Positions 10,367 to 22,700 of a stretch of 64,000 nucleotides of DNA are shown one piece after another. This DNA comes from Berberis thunbergii (lineage: Eukaryota; Streptophyta; Magnoliopsida; Ranunculales; Berberidaceae). The position numbers and the translations under genes are program-made. The notes under the pieces are model-generated. The model did not search any database. It had not been told where the DNA came from and saw only the letters and a list, made by a program, of their open reading frames with translations. The stretch lies in NCBI GenBank assembly GCA_003290165.1, contig QNQO01000647.1:248001-312000 (forward strand), in the 5' to 3' direction. The number at the start of each line of letters is the position of its first letter. Within the stretch, counting starts at the first letter, position 1.

Positions 10367-12102
10367 TGATGCGCTATTTTAGTAGTACACAATTTAATAC
10401 CCTGCTTTGTGATTGTAGTATAGAATAATTAGGGATCGTTATGGATCGAGGATTTGAGGGCTTGCTAGCTAGCACTAAAGATAACTAAGAGACAACTAAC
10501 AACCCAATTAAATAAATATTGGGGGATTGAATTTTATAAGATAAACTATGAAAATAACTGTAAAGATAATAAAACTAAAGGGATGGAAAAAATGAGAAAT
10601 TAGCTAAGGGTTTATCTCCACACACCAAACATATGCTCATAAATCAATCTTCAATAATCACTTGTTAACTTGTGGAAGACAATGTTCAAGATTAACCGTG
10701 ATCACCACTGCATTAATTTTATTATTTTCCCAAGTTCGTTAAATTAAACTCAGCGTCGCTTTCAAACTATTCTTATCATGCTATCTAATCAGGAATCATA
10801 AGTTAGATAAACAATCCAAGATCATTAAGTTTTGTGGAAAATATGAACACTGACTAGGCAATTACAAGTATGATCAACATCTTGTTTTTACCTAGGTTTT
10901 TACTTAACCTTACCAACGTTCCTTGGTATTTACTACTTGTGAGTACAAATTATAACGATTAGGTGAAACTCTCTTATAATCTAGCCCCAGATCCTAGCAT
11001 GCTTACTAAGTTGGCCACCTTAACAAACATACAAAGAAAAGTTTTTTATAAAGCAGTTAAGCAAAACACAATCACTAATCATTAACAAAGATTAAATTTA
11101 ATTAATTCATAAAACACATGTTTGGGCCTTCGAATCCACCCCTAGCTAAGAGATGTTCGGATAGCAATACATAATTAAATATCAAACTAAATAAGAAAAA
11201 GATAGGGTGAAGGAAATAAAATGTTGTCGTCGCCTGATCTATGGTGGTGCTAAGTGGAATTCAGGGATGCGGATAGCACAAAGAAAGAGATAAAGATCTC
11301 TTCTGATCTCTTTTTCTTTTCCTTTTCCTTTTCACAATCTATGCTATGTGCGAAAGCGAAATCAGATCGGTAGAGAAATAGAGGGAGCGCTGACTGGTGC
11401 AATCGCGGTGATCAGTGAGGGAGAAAGAGAGTGAAGTGGAAAGATGATGGTGATGTGGGCAGCGTTGATTGAGCGTTCAATTAGCAGTGACAAAGAAGGA
11501 AAATGAAGCAGAGGTTGAATGATCAATACAGAGTTCTATGGTGTGGTTGCGATCAGAAACAGAGATGGGATGACGGTGATGGATTGTTGTGTTGGCTAGG
11601 TTGCGATGAGGAATTCTAATGGAGAGAAGCAACGAGATTGAGGGGCGGTGTTGGGCTACTAGCGGTGATGGTTGTGGAGGTCGATGGGTCTCGATTGGGT
11701 TTAGGGTTGTGTGATTGCGATGAACAGTGGAAGAGATGGATGTTGGTGGTGGTGTAGCTGATGTCGCGAGGATGGGGAGGCTGTAAATGAGTTTGTGAGG
11801 AACAAGAGGTTGCGGCTGTGGTTGCAAGTGTGAGGAGGCTATGGATGGGTGATTTCTCCAAAGCAAGGTATCGTCCCTTTTATAATTGTTTTCTTCTCGA
11901 TTTCCTTCTTTGCGTGGTTTCCTTTTGCAATCAGTATTTCTAAATTGCCAATTTGCTTCACTTAGCTTCTATTTTGGAATTTTGTAATTGCAAACCTACA
12001 CAACACACGAAAATTGCAATTAATACCATAATTAACAAGTAATAAACAAAAATATATATATAGAAATATGGTACTAAAAATAGCCTAATTATGCTCATAT
12101 CA
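10367..12102 (-). repeat. 5' LTR of the Athila-like element
   Basis: Plus-strand edges are TGATGCGCTATTTTAG (10367) and TAATTATGCTCATATCA (12102), so on the minus strand it runs TGATATGAGCA...GCGCATCA, 1736 bp. This length is normal for Athila/Tat LTRs. The primer binding site follows directly at its inner edge. Open frames inside it (for example 11477-11866 minus) are low-complexity Ser/Thr/Pro/His stretches without domain character. Confidence 0.82.
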
Positions 12103-12811
12103 GCTTCCGACGAAATGGTTAGGAATTTCTTCGCCAGCATTTTGAAGGAGTCGATAGACTTCGGCGGAAGGCTGTGGAACTACGTCAATGATGAGCTTTT
12201 CAAACTAGTGGGAAATGTCATGCACATTACGGATTCAGATCCCTATTTAAGGGCCATTACGTGCTGGTAATGGCGCAGTTGACCGAAGGGATTGGTGGTT
12301 CCATTGTTGGAGTCGAGCTTCGGAGGAGTGAACTTCCTTGGTAGGGCCTCGTTCATGATTCGATCCACAAATGGCGGGATGGAGTGGCGATACAGTATGC
12401 CCGGGTCGTGCGCCCCTCTGCAGAGGGGGTTCCTAAGGCCTAGCCTTTCTGCTCTGGCATTGAACTCGGTGTTAGCCGCCCAACCTCTTTTAGTCCAATA
12501 GGAACTGGCGGGTGTTTGGCTTTACTGTGCTTGCTCCCTATCGTTTACTAGAGGTGGAGGTCCGTGCTGCTCATGGTCTTCATTGGTGGGTGGTGGATTC
12601 TGTCACTTGAAAGCCTCCACCGCTTTAGCGATCTGTTGTATTTGGGATACCAACGTATCGATTCTAGGATCTGTCTTACTGTCGTTGGTACAGGAGCGTG
12701 AGTTGGCTGCACGTGCAAGATATGAGCTGCTGAAGGAGGCGGTATTGTGACGACCGAAATGTTCGACGTGTCCCCTGGTTCTTCGTTGTTACGTGACCTG
12801 GTGGTCACCAT
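12103..12811 (-). pseudogene. Gag N-terminal part of the Tat-like element, cut by insertion
   Basis: On the minus strand an ATG at 12811 opens with MVTTRSRNNEE. The frame shifts near 12660 and again downstream. Later pieces read as a Ty3/gypsy gag core: an IMNEALPRKF motif near 12350, a PFDGTTNP motif near 12290, and LKSSSLTxFHSLPPKSI near 12180. Coding similarity ends exactly at 12102, where the LTR of the Athila-like element begins. Frameshifts and a stop show it is dead. Confidence 0.7.
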
Positions 12812-12861
12812 TCCTCTGTGTTTTGAAAGAAGACGATGCTTAGTGTAAAGTTACAAGCTAT

Positions 12862-12887
12862 GTCGTCCCCATGGATGGCGCCAAACT
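12862..12887 (-). other. Primer binding site of the Tat-like element
   Basis: The minus-strand reading next to the LTR is GTTTGGCGCCATCC followed by ATGGGGACGA. TTTGGCGCC with a downstream GGGGA is the usual start of Athila/Tat primer binding sites. Confidence 0.7.
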
Positions 12888-13562
12888 GATTCAGTCATTT
12901 TTCGCTCCCTGTTCCAATCTGGTTCTTGTTGACCTACACAAGTAGCACACGTGAGCCACGAACCACCATTGTGATGGCCGATGGCACTCCGATGCTAAAG
13001 TCAGAGAGGGCTCTGAGGAAGGTGTAATACTGTAACAGGAAATTTGTAGCGTACCTTAGCTTACCAACCTCATGTCTTATTTATAGTGCAAGGAGTTCTG
13101 GTTTAACCTGGCCATCGTAGGCATAGATTAGGGACGAGATCTTCGTGGACATCCCTATCTAATTAGAAGTCGTGATGTAGGAAGTTCCCTATTAGTTCTG
13201 CGCTCTTAGATACACGAGAGATAGTTCTCAATCCAAAAAGATTATGTAAAAGAGAGTTTTCCTATGTAGATGATACTCTGGTGTGTGCTTCCTAGTTGGG
13301 AGCAAATAACAGCTGTAGTTGCCCGTTGGAAGCAGATCCTCTAGATGCTTGCCTAAGGAGGGCTTACGGGTATTGAGAACAGTTGTGAGACGTGTGAGCC
13401 TAGCATGTTGTGAGAGTCCTAGTCCACCTGACGGACTGAATTGAGCGGGCTTAGAACCATTTGGGCATGTTCAGTGTTGGGCTGTTGCTGAGGTCCGTAT
13501 TTCCTCGAGATTATCACGACACATGTACGACTCAGGGGTGTGACCATTTTTATGCATCATCA
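12888..13562 (-). repeat. 5' LTR of the Tat-like element
   Basis: 675 bp, ending TATGCATCATCA before the GGTAT duplication. It is the 5' LTR in minus-strand sense because gag and the primer binding site lie just inside its left edge. Confidence 0.9.
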
Positions 13563-13645
13563 GGTATAATTAATCAATGTTTGATAATGGTTGTTTGATT
13601 GTAAAAAATATGAAAGTGGATGGCAAAATTATAATAAAATGTAAC
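13563..13645. repeat. Continuation of the split 150-bp minisatellite unit
   Basis: The sequence from 13563 (GGTATAATTAATCAATG) continues the unit broken at 4250 and keeps the motifs 'ttgattgtaaaaaatatgaaa' in order. It starts with the same five bases (GGTAT) that precede the left LTR. Confidence 0.85.
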
Positions 13646-13856
13646 TTTGTTTTTCATTTAAAATACATAAACACCCATTGTCACTATTCATCTACCTATT
13701 GATTTTGTTTGTAAATACCAAGAAATTGGTAGGGTAAAATGGAAATTCCAAATGTTAGAGTTGAAGATGCAATTACTATTCATCCCACCTTTTCCGTCTC
13801 ATTATATTAATTTAGATTGGGTAAAAAAGGTATGAGGAGAGCGGAGGATTCATGTC
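13646..13856. other. Short spacer, nothing recognised
   Basis: AT-rich sequence between the minisatellite remnant and the hAT-like element. No open frame, inverted repeat or known repeat boundary was seen. Confidence 0.5.
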
Positions 13857-14591
13857 ATTATGAGTAGGGGTGGGCGCGGAATGGGATGTACCTTATCCCT
13901 ATCCCATCCCATTAGTTTGGAATTGGGACGCGATTGACCTCATCCCGACCTCGTCCTATCCTAAATGGGTTTGGGACATGACGAGACGGGATGAACATGT
14001 ACTAAATAGTTCTCCAATGAAGAATAACAAAAAAATTCATCTCACATTGCTCACACGCCAATAATGCATAATTTATGTAGATATAATTTTCATCATAATA
14101 ATATTAAATATTATATAAAAATTTATGGTCCACTGACTTACAATTTGTATGTTAAACATCATCTATGTGATACAATAATAATTGTCCTTTAACCAATCTA
14201 AAATGTAAAAAAAACATAAATTTTCATGGTTTTATTTTATTGACCTGAAATATTCAAACTAAGGTTTCTATCTAAATAAGGAGTATCAAATCAAACAAGT
14301 GAGTTTTTAAACAATAGATGTTTTGATTTAATTTCAACGCATCCTAAACTTTCATTTAGAAGAGTAGTTTGATTAATAATAATAATAATAATAATAATTA
14401 ATATTAAATAAATAAGTTTGGGATGAGTGAGATTGAAAATCTCCATCCCGATCCCATCCCATTCTAGATCGGGACGGGACGAGATCAAGATGGGTTTGAT
14501 CAATCCCAAAAGGACCAAAATAAATCGGAATGAGATGGGAAGGATGAGACTGGGACATGATCGAGATGGGATGCAAACCCCTAATTATAGG
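13857..14591. mobile_element. hAT-like non-autonomous element, TSD imperfect 8 bp
   Basis: The element itself is 13865-14583 (719 bp), starting TAGGGGTGGGC and ending GCAAACCCCTA, a short terminal inverted repeat. Both subterminal regions are rich in 'atcccatccc'/'gggatggg'-type motifs in inverted orientation. The flanks are ATTATGAG (13857-13864) and ATTATAGG (14584-14591), matching at 6 of 8 positions. The middle is AT-rich with an (AAT)n run near 14377-14398. No transposase is encoded. Confidence 0.8.
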
Positions 14592-15777
14592 AATCTGAGC
14601 CTCGACGTGTTTATTATAAAATTTTCATCGGATAAAAAAAGGCGGAACTTGAAAGTGAACCGTCAAGGCAGACCAAAAGGAGAGGCCACTGGAAAGTGAG
14701 GTCCCAGACTTGGGTAAGATGGAAATATACGTAAATATGGTGATTGTTGAGGGGCAAAATCATCATTATCGTGCAATGACGATCACATTGTTCCTCAATA
14801 GAGCAGAACTTTGATGGGGTCGGGCTACAAAGGCCAATTTTTTAGACCCATCTAGTTGCTTGCCATTTGTACCTAGAACATTAATGAAGACCTTAATGAA
14901 TATTTTCTTGTTAGTTACAACATTTCCTTTCCTAATTTACCCTTATTTATCCTTCTCGCTTCTCCATTGTTGCAACTACTTGACGCTTAAAAATCTAAAC
15001 AATCTAACATTTTTTTCTTCCTATCTTTTACTCTACATCGCATTCAAGAAAAAAATTAAAACTGACCAACAAACAATAGAGTCAAGAAGAAAAAGAAGAG
15101 CAATTGAGTATGTGAGATAGTTGTGATTTGTTTTCTTCTCATCTTGACTCTATTTACTTTACGTGCATGTTAGATAATTATTTTAATTGTGCCAGCTGAT
15201 TATTTATATGGATTTCACAACTTGCATAATTTATTATTATTTGGAGTTTTCAAAATCATCCTTGCTCAAATCTCATTTTCTCAAAGCTTGACTTTGATAT
15301 TGTTTTCAAAGCTATTTCCAATCAACTCATTTGAATTTGATCTCAAGTCTTGAAACCTATAGTTGAGCTAAAAAAAAATTCATACTCTACTCTAGGGATT
15401 TTAGCTTAGTTTCATAGGCTTTGAACTTCATTTTTGGCAACTCAATCTTTGAAGTGTTTTTTCTTTTTGTTTAAACTAAAGTGAAGTCAAACTAACATGA
15501 TGGTGATTTATTCTTGGAATGGTTGGTCAGATTGTTTTTTGTTTGAAACAAAACAATTTTCAAAAAGTGACTATTCACCCTTTTAGTATTGATTAGTCTA
15601 GTGTTAGTGCCTTCTAGTGTTAGTGCACTTTCTAGTCTACTCGTAGTGTCTCTAAAGCAATCGTGCTTATACATAGCATGCGTTAGGGGCTAATGAGTAT
15701 AAGTGACTTGATTTGTATAAGTGTTGGAGATATGTTGCAATTCCCAACCCCTTTGGGCGAAAGTCGATCAACGTTTT
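14592..15777. other. Intergenic, nothing recognised
   Basis: AT-rich DNA. Short open frames (for example 14860-15120 plus) are hydrophobic or low-complexity and lack domain character. No inverted repeat with a duplication was found. Confidence 0.5.
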
Positions 15778-16517
15778 GCTGATTGTAGGGGTGTTAATTG
15801 GTTTTCAAAAACCGGCCGAATCGATCAAATCAAATCGAAACAAACCGAACCGAAAGCAAAACCGAAACTAAATAGTAGAAAATCAAACCGAACCGAATGC
15901 AGTTTTATTTTTTTTAACGCCAAAAAAAAACCAAACCGAACCAAAGTGAGTTTTTTTTTTTTTCTAGTTTTAATTCTCATTTCCCACCCATTCCAATTTC
16001 CAATGCATCCTACCCATAGCCATACATCTCATTTTTAATTGAATTCCTACATTCTCTTTTTATTTAATTCAATTCTCTCTCTTCCTTTTCTCACCAATTC
16101 CAATTTTCAACGCACCCTATTCATAGTATACATCTCATTTTTAATTTAATTCTATTTCTCTATTTCCCTTTCGCTTTTTTAATTCATCTCTCTTATTAAA
16201 TCAATTCTCAACTACCAATTTTCTTTCTCATTTTTAATTTCCACCACTATTCCTTTTTCTTTTACTTTCATTTTCCTTTTTAATCATTTACTATTTTTTA
16301 TCTCACAATGAAATCATGAACAACTGAAAATAAAGTGAACAACTTATTATGAAAAACCGAATAAAAATCAAACCGAATCACACGGTTTGGTTCGGTTTTT
16401 GTTTATATTTGAAAATTGGAAAATCAAGTTGAACCGAATTGAAAACCAAACGTAAGTTCGATTCGATTTTAACATAATTTCGAACCGTTTTAACCGATTA
16501 CCAACCCTAGCTGATTG
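15778..16517. mobile_element. hAT-like non-autonomous element with perfect 8-bp TSD, next to gene A promoter
   Basis: The element is 15786-16509 (724 bp). It begins TAGGGGTGTTAATTGG and ends ACCGATTACCAACCCTA. The 8-bp duplication GCTGATTG is exact (15778-15785 and 16510-16517). Subterminal arms carry repeated 'aaaccgaacc' motifs on the left and 'ggttcggttt' on the right. The centre is pyrimidine-rich. Its right end is 216 bp upstream of the gene A start codon. Confidence 0.92.
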
Positions 16518-16733
16518 AGTCCCCCGCATAGGATATCTATCTTTCGCACCGAAATTCTTTTTCCTCAACCCGATTTTGAAGTTTTAAAGCAAATCTAAAG
16601 CCAAATAAAAAATCAGAATTCTCTCTCTCTCATTTCTGCGGAGATACTGAAATCTGTTGGTATTTGCAGAGCTGGAATCCATTATCACTAAACGAAGAAC
16701 AAGTTGCTAAGTTGATCCTCCTTCTCCTCAATA
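16518..16733 (+). promoter_or_regulatory. Proximal promoter and 5' leader of gene A
   Basis: Only about 216 bp separate the hAT-like element from the ATG. The stretch has a CT repeat (TCTCTCTCTCTC, about 16621-16632), common in plant leaders. No clear TATA box was found in it. The transcription start therefore probably lies here or inside the transposon, as an inference from spacing. Confidence 0.45.
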
Positions 16734-19700
16734 ATGAATTCGTCTCAGTTCATGGACAAGCAGATCATGGATCTTTCCAGATCTCAAAACAACAACGACA
16801 ACAGCGATCTGTACGATCTTCTCAATCCTCCTCCTCAATCTCAAACTCAACCTCAAGAGGGAGGAATTGGAGCTAGAGAGAAGAAGGAATTCAAAGAAGA
16901 AATTCTTCCCAATTACGATTTCCAGCCGATTCGACCTCTTGCCGCTGCTGCTTCGCAATCTCACAATCTCGAAGCCGCTGGAACTAGGGTTTGGAATTCC
17001 GCCGATTCTAAACCCAACTCCTCCTCATCTTCTAGAGTAAGTCTCACCAATTCTCCATTGAAATGCTTTAAATTTTTTTTATTAGGTTTTCTTTTTGGAT
17101 ATTTGAATTATTTTTTAACTGTGAGATCGAGATTTTAAGATGTATAGGTAGATGCATAGCTTACTAGAATGAATTTGTAGACTCGTCACCGGGGATAATT
17201 ATAGTTAAGAGTCAATTTTCACAGTTAAGGCTAAGCAACAAAGACTGGATGGATATACTAGATGAATGGATGAAGGTGGATTGCAGGATTATTTCTCTCC
17301 CCTTTGGGTCCCTTCAACGCAAATACAAATCTCTCTTTTTGTTTCTCTAGTAATCCATTCTCACTCCACTTCTATTTCTTGTGCACATATTCATACCTGT
17401 GGTTAAACCTCGCTCCTCCCACTGTACGGACGACCTCACACTCCTTTGCTTCATCATTCACCATTCACATCACAAATTATCATCTACACCAACCCTTTCT
17501 TAACGCCAACGGCTTACATGTCCACCTCCCCCATTTGCACTTAACATCCAAAACCCTCACACACCAAGCATTAATTACCCGAACATAATAATTAGATTGT
17601 TTTGTTCAACTCATGAGACAAATTATCCGCACATGAAGATCATCATCTAATTTTCTATCATCTTCCACCTTGGATCATTTGTGAAAATTGCTTCTGACTC
17701 ATTGTAATAGGTAGCATCCAACGTTGTTTACCCTCCTTGCTATAAAAATCAGTCTCTTCTTCTCTGCAAACCTACAGGTCTTAGATTTTAGGTTTTGGTA
17801 CCGGAAGATGTAAAATATTCTTGTTATGCTCATCGCGCATTGTGTGAAAAGGGCAAGACCCTAATTTCTAAGTAGTCATCTTGGTCAAATGAAGGGTTTC
17901 TTGTTAACTTGTCAATGAGGTTCACCCCAGCAAACATTGTAAATGTTTGCCAAAATTGCATACGACATGTCTCCAAACCACCTGATTCATTAGAAGAATG
18001 AAATTTTTTTACGATAGCTTTTACATCTCCAAGAAAGCAGAAAAGTGTGTACTTCTCATATTATCATCTTTCCTTGGTAATTGCAGTTTTAGCTATGAGA
18101 AGCTACATCATGCCATGCAGTTTTAGCTAAGAGAAGCTATGTAATGGTACTAGAATTCATGTTAGTTTTCTACAACTTGCAAAGCGCTCTCAGCTGGATT
18201 CCATGAGCTAAAATTTTGCAAGAGATTGCATGTTCATGGCTTGAAGATTAACTGTGCTAAAAGTTCTTACATGCAGTGTGTGGGAGATGGGGATATTGGT
18301 GTGTATCTTGGGGACTTGGGGGTATGAAATCAGTCTTTCCATCTCTTTATCTTGGCTTTTTGTTGGAGCCTAAATCGAGTATTTCAGAGTTTTAGAAGTT
18401 GGGACCTGTGAGTGGAGGCTCTTGAGCCTAAGTTAACCTTGTCAAAAGCCAAATCATGCCCAAGTAAGTTAGATAACACATAACCTCTTATCAGAAAGTG
18501 TGCTTTTTGACATCCTCATCTATTACTTAACTCTCCTCCTACTTTCAGTGTCCATGATAAATAAAAGTTGGGTAGTTTTTGTATCAAAAGTATTAGATAT
18601 ATTTCTAACTATTGAGATTTCTTTTTTTTTGGCAATGGGAATTTTTATATATTTCAATTATTATGGAAGAGCTGAGAAACTATTCCCAAGGTCCCATCCG
18701 AATCTTGCCCAGTACAGTCAGGGCGCAAGGGTTCAACACCCTTGTTGTGCCAACATACTTTAGGCGCATGCCAATTAAAACACTTGAAAATAGATATAAA
18801 TGATATATTCACTATAAATTTTATATCTTGCATGTAAATTCATATAAGAGAAATCAATAAAATTTCAAGATAAACAACTAGCATTGTCAACTATAAAACT
18901 TGCACCAAAATTCCAAACTAAATGGCAAATACATCATTAAAAAAAACAAAAACCAAACATTCTTGCAATTGCAACAAGCCAACAAATAACAAACATATCA
19001 AAACTTGAAACAAGTTTCATTATCCCAAGCCTCCATATTCCAACTTCTCAAATCTCATTCATACTCATCATCAAATGTTGCTTCAACTTCCTCCAACTGA
19101 AGGTTATCACTATCTTCTTCTTGTTTCATTTCATTTGCTTCAACTTCCATTTCGTCTTCTTCCTCTTCATATTTTAATTTCTAAGTTGGAATCTTCTCGT
19201 TGTAGTTGTGGTTATGAGCATGAGTCTCTTCTCCATTTCTCCTCAACGCAACACAAGCAGAAAACAAACGGCTAGGGGTTGGGGGTCTTTTGGAGCTTGA
19301 TAGTGCCCTTATTAGGGTTTGGATTTCATTAGAAAAATATTAAAAGAAGTGTCTAACATATGCATAAATAGGCATGTGCAAAAGGCACGCTTGTTTTAGC
19401 ACCTTGCGCCCAACGATTAACCTTAAAAAGTGCGCTTAATTAGCTCTGCATGAACATAAGGGCGTAGCTCAACGCCTTTTTGCCTCCCGCCCCTAAAAAC
19501 TTTTTACCTACATTGATCTTACCCATGAGCAATCAGGTGAGGAAATGTGGGAAGATCGCATTGCTTGGAGAACCAAAATTCATGTAACCAACCCCGAAAA
19601 TCTCGGGAATGGGCTTTGATGATGATGATCTTGCCCATGAGCAATCAGGTCTATTTTGGCTATTGCTCATTATCCAAGGTAGAAACACCCTAACTCCAAT

Positions 19701-22700
19701 TTAGTTTTGCCCGACCGAGCTCGGGTATCACCCATCCAACTTGCAGAGATATTCATCACACAAATTTTAAAGTTAATTTCATTATATATAATTTCCCATC
19801 TGCTTTTATGTGGATGAAGCTCATTTTCCTAGGGTTTGTTTCTTGATAGGGCAAAATGTATGGAACTGGCTTCCTACTAGAGGTACTCTCATTGCTTGCT
19901 AGAGTATGGACATTGACGGAATGTGCTTGGTGCAACCTTGCGGAGGAGACAACCTCTCATTTATTATTGCATTGTCATCTTGCTTTTACTCTATAAAACT
20001 TTTTTGTGGTAGGTTTGGGTTAGTGTGGGTCATGTTTTACTCAATTTTGGAAGTTTGGTGGGCGTGGAGGGGATGTTCTTTACACAATAGTGTTGGGAGA
20101 CTCGTGTGGAAGCTTATCCCCAATGCAGTGTGTTGGTTCCTTTAGAAAGGGCGAAATCAAATAATCGTCGAAGACGAGACGCTAGAAGAGTGCAAGGTAT
20201 ATATGGAGTGTTTTGATCCTCGTGTCGCATTGGGCGTTGGCACTGGGGGGTTAGGTTTCAAAGCTTTTGAATATATTGGGCTAATTGGGACACTTTGCTA
20301 TTCACGCACTAATCTAGCTTTAGTGGACGATAGTATCTTGTGTATTCCATCATTTTTTCTTAATAATTGTAGATTTTTTTTTACCTCTTTTTTAAAATAA
20401 CAAAAATATGTTCTACATGGGGTCATCTTGTTATCTAAAAATTGTGCCAAAACATCTTTCCCCAATAATGAAAGCACTTGTAAAACTAAGTAACACAAAT
20501 CTATGTTTAAAGAGGATCCTAATCTAATCTTATCAAAATTGACCCAATTCGATAAAAACTACTTGTGTGGTTAAAGTGGTTCGCTTTACTTGCTTAAAAT
20601 TAAAAGCAAAGTGGTGAGTGAGCGCTTTGCTTTATTTGCATTCTATATATGATAATATATCAAATATGTGTGTAGTTATCTCTACTATTGATGGAAAATA
20701 GGATTAGTGTTTTTGTTTATATTTATTTGTTTAGTTGGGTTGGGCCTAAGTAAGCTCATAATCAAATATGAGGTTAGAGCTCTAATAGATCTAGGGTTAG
20801 GTTGTTTAACATGCAAGGTAAGCTATGCAGTTAAAACGGATAACGGACCCATAACGGCCCAAGAGCATTAATGGTTACAACGGGATATATCGGGGTATAA
20901 TGGTATATAACGAAACATTTTTCTAAATATATTTTTAATACCCCTAAAAAGTATTAATGTATCATAGAGTCAAAAAAGTAAATCATGTTTATAACATTAA
21001 ATTAAAAAAAAAAACACATTTCCTTCGTATGAGAGTGAGATCGTAACAGAGAGTGTGATCGACTCTTCGACTTCTTCCCCTCTTCTTTTCTCGTTCTTTG
21101 TCAAACGGCGATGTCTGATTATCTGTCTATTGGCGGTGAGCTCAGGTCCTTTCCTATGAGTCTAGGTTCTAGTTTGATCGAGAATGAAATGAGTATTTTT
21201 TAATGTATTAGAACAAATCGTTAAACGAAGTTATTGAAAAAATGTTATCTCGATAACGGTCATATAATGCCGTTATATCGGAGTTGTTACGGCTCACCCC
21301 CCGTTAAGCATTATATCGGCGTTATAATGTTGTTTTAACTATTTAGTTATAAATAAGACCTGTATGACATTGTTTGTAGGTGGTTGAATGACATTGTTGG
21401 TAGGTGGTTGATTGCTGAATTGAAAACTTTGATGAGAGTTATTTGTTATATTTAAGGTTTTCATGAATTTTCAGCACTAGTTATTTTATTTCCTTAAATT
21501 CATTAAATATAACCTGATTTTACTATTGAAAAGCTATGGCAAAATGTATTACAGATTGAAAGTGGAAAAAATTAGACTTGTTCGCTTCCAGCTTGCTTCA
21601 CTTAAGTGATGAGGGAGCCTCCTTTGACCTTGCTCAATGCCTTGATTACACCACTCTCAATCGAAACCCTACACTACTCTCAATCGAAACCCGGATTCTT
21701 TTCATATTTTTAATGCCTAAAATGATTTGTGTCTGATTGTACTGGAGTATTAATGATTGACAATTCTATTAGAAATCCTAATCGGGTTGGACCTTATTGG
21801 ATTCGGACCCTAAATTCATGGTCTATAGCCTAATCTTTTTTGTGTGGAATTATTCATGTCTTTGGGTTTGATTAGGATTGTCATGTTTACTCGAATACTC
21901 GCAAGGACGAGGCTAACATGCCGATTCTGGTACCATTTTGTTGGAACTATTAGAAAGTGAAACTGACTGGTAGAATAATTTAGGAATAGTATTGAAATTG
22001 GTTTCATTTGCGAGTGAAATACTTCCTTTTCAGATAACTTTTTTTAATTTGCAAGGTGATATCCTTTTGTGTGCGATACCCAATTCCTTTCCCTTGTGAT
22101 AATTTTGACTTGTCACATATTGGTAAGGTTCATGAAATTGTGTTTTGATAGATACGGGCTAGAAAATAAACAAAATTTCAATGAAAATAAACGAAGTGCA
22201 ATAAACAGAAATAACAAAATTAACGATAAACCAAATAAACTAATAACAAAATAATTTTTATTTAATCAACCAACTAACAATGGACAATCTATATCTTATT
22301 TATAACTAATTTAACTCCTAAAATAAAATCTAAACCTAATAGGAAACAAATATGAGAACCCTAATTGGAATCCCTATGACAAGAATAATAGAATTGTCTA
22401 ATATTACTATAATATTCCTATTCAAATATTAATAAATATCCGAATTCGATCAACCTCCCCGGGTTGAAGAAGCTCGCCCCCGAGCTTGAAGTCCAGGAAG
22501 TCATATAGTAACAGAGAGAACACTCGGTGAAGTGTCCTTGTAGAAGTCGACCTCAAACTTTTCCTTGGTAGTTACTGGTAGCATGAACAATCAAATCAAT
22601 AATGCGCGTCAAAAAATGATGTTTGAAATGAACCTCTGGCGCAAAGGAAACCCAATTCATGAATTGGATATTTCGCGCAAACTTGTCGCCAAAATGAGCT

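Larger units (their letters stand above)
7300..12102 (-). mobile_element. Athila-like Ty3/gypsy element nested in the Tat-like element, 3' LTR missing
   Basis: On the minus strand the order is a long LTR (12102 down to 10367), a primer binding site, gag, a retropepsin piece and an integrase C-terminal piece, followed by the 3' non-coding stretch that includes 'ggttgcctcccaagaagcg' (7569). No second LTR is present; the sequence passes into the tandem array of the outer element near 7290-7370. Reverse transcriptase and RNase H are absent between protease and integrase. It disrupts the outer element's gag at 12102/12103. Confidence 0.8.
4246..13567 (-). mobile_element. Tat-like Ty3/gypsy LTR retrotransposon (nested host), with 5-bp TSD
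   Basis: The LTRs at 4251-4912 and 12888-13562 are direct repeats with TG...CA ends. The target duplication GGTAT is perfect (4246-4250 and 13563-13567). The element lies on the minus strand: the primer binding site is immediately inside the right LTR (about 12862-12887, reading TTTGGCGCCAT...GGGGAC), gag starts at 12811, and a purine tract (GGGAGAAGTAGC) borders the left LTR. Protease, reverse transcriptase, RNase H and integrase of this element are absent; between gag and the 3' region sits a second, Athila-like element. The 3' region carries tandem repeats and an antisense ORF, features known from Tat-lineage elements such as Grande, Retand and Ogre. Confidence 0.88.

Noticed and set aside
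11477..11866. A 129-codon open frame, minus strand
   Set aside because: It lies wholly inside the long LTR of the Athila-like element and is a Ser/Thr/Pro/His low-complexity stretch; no domain is visible.
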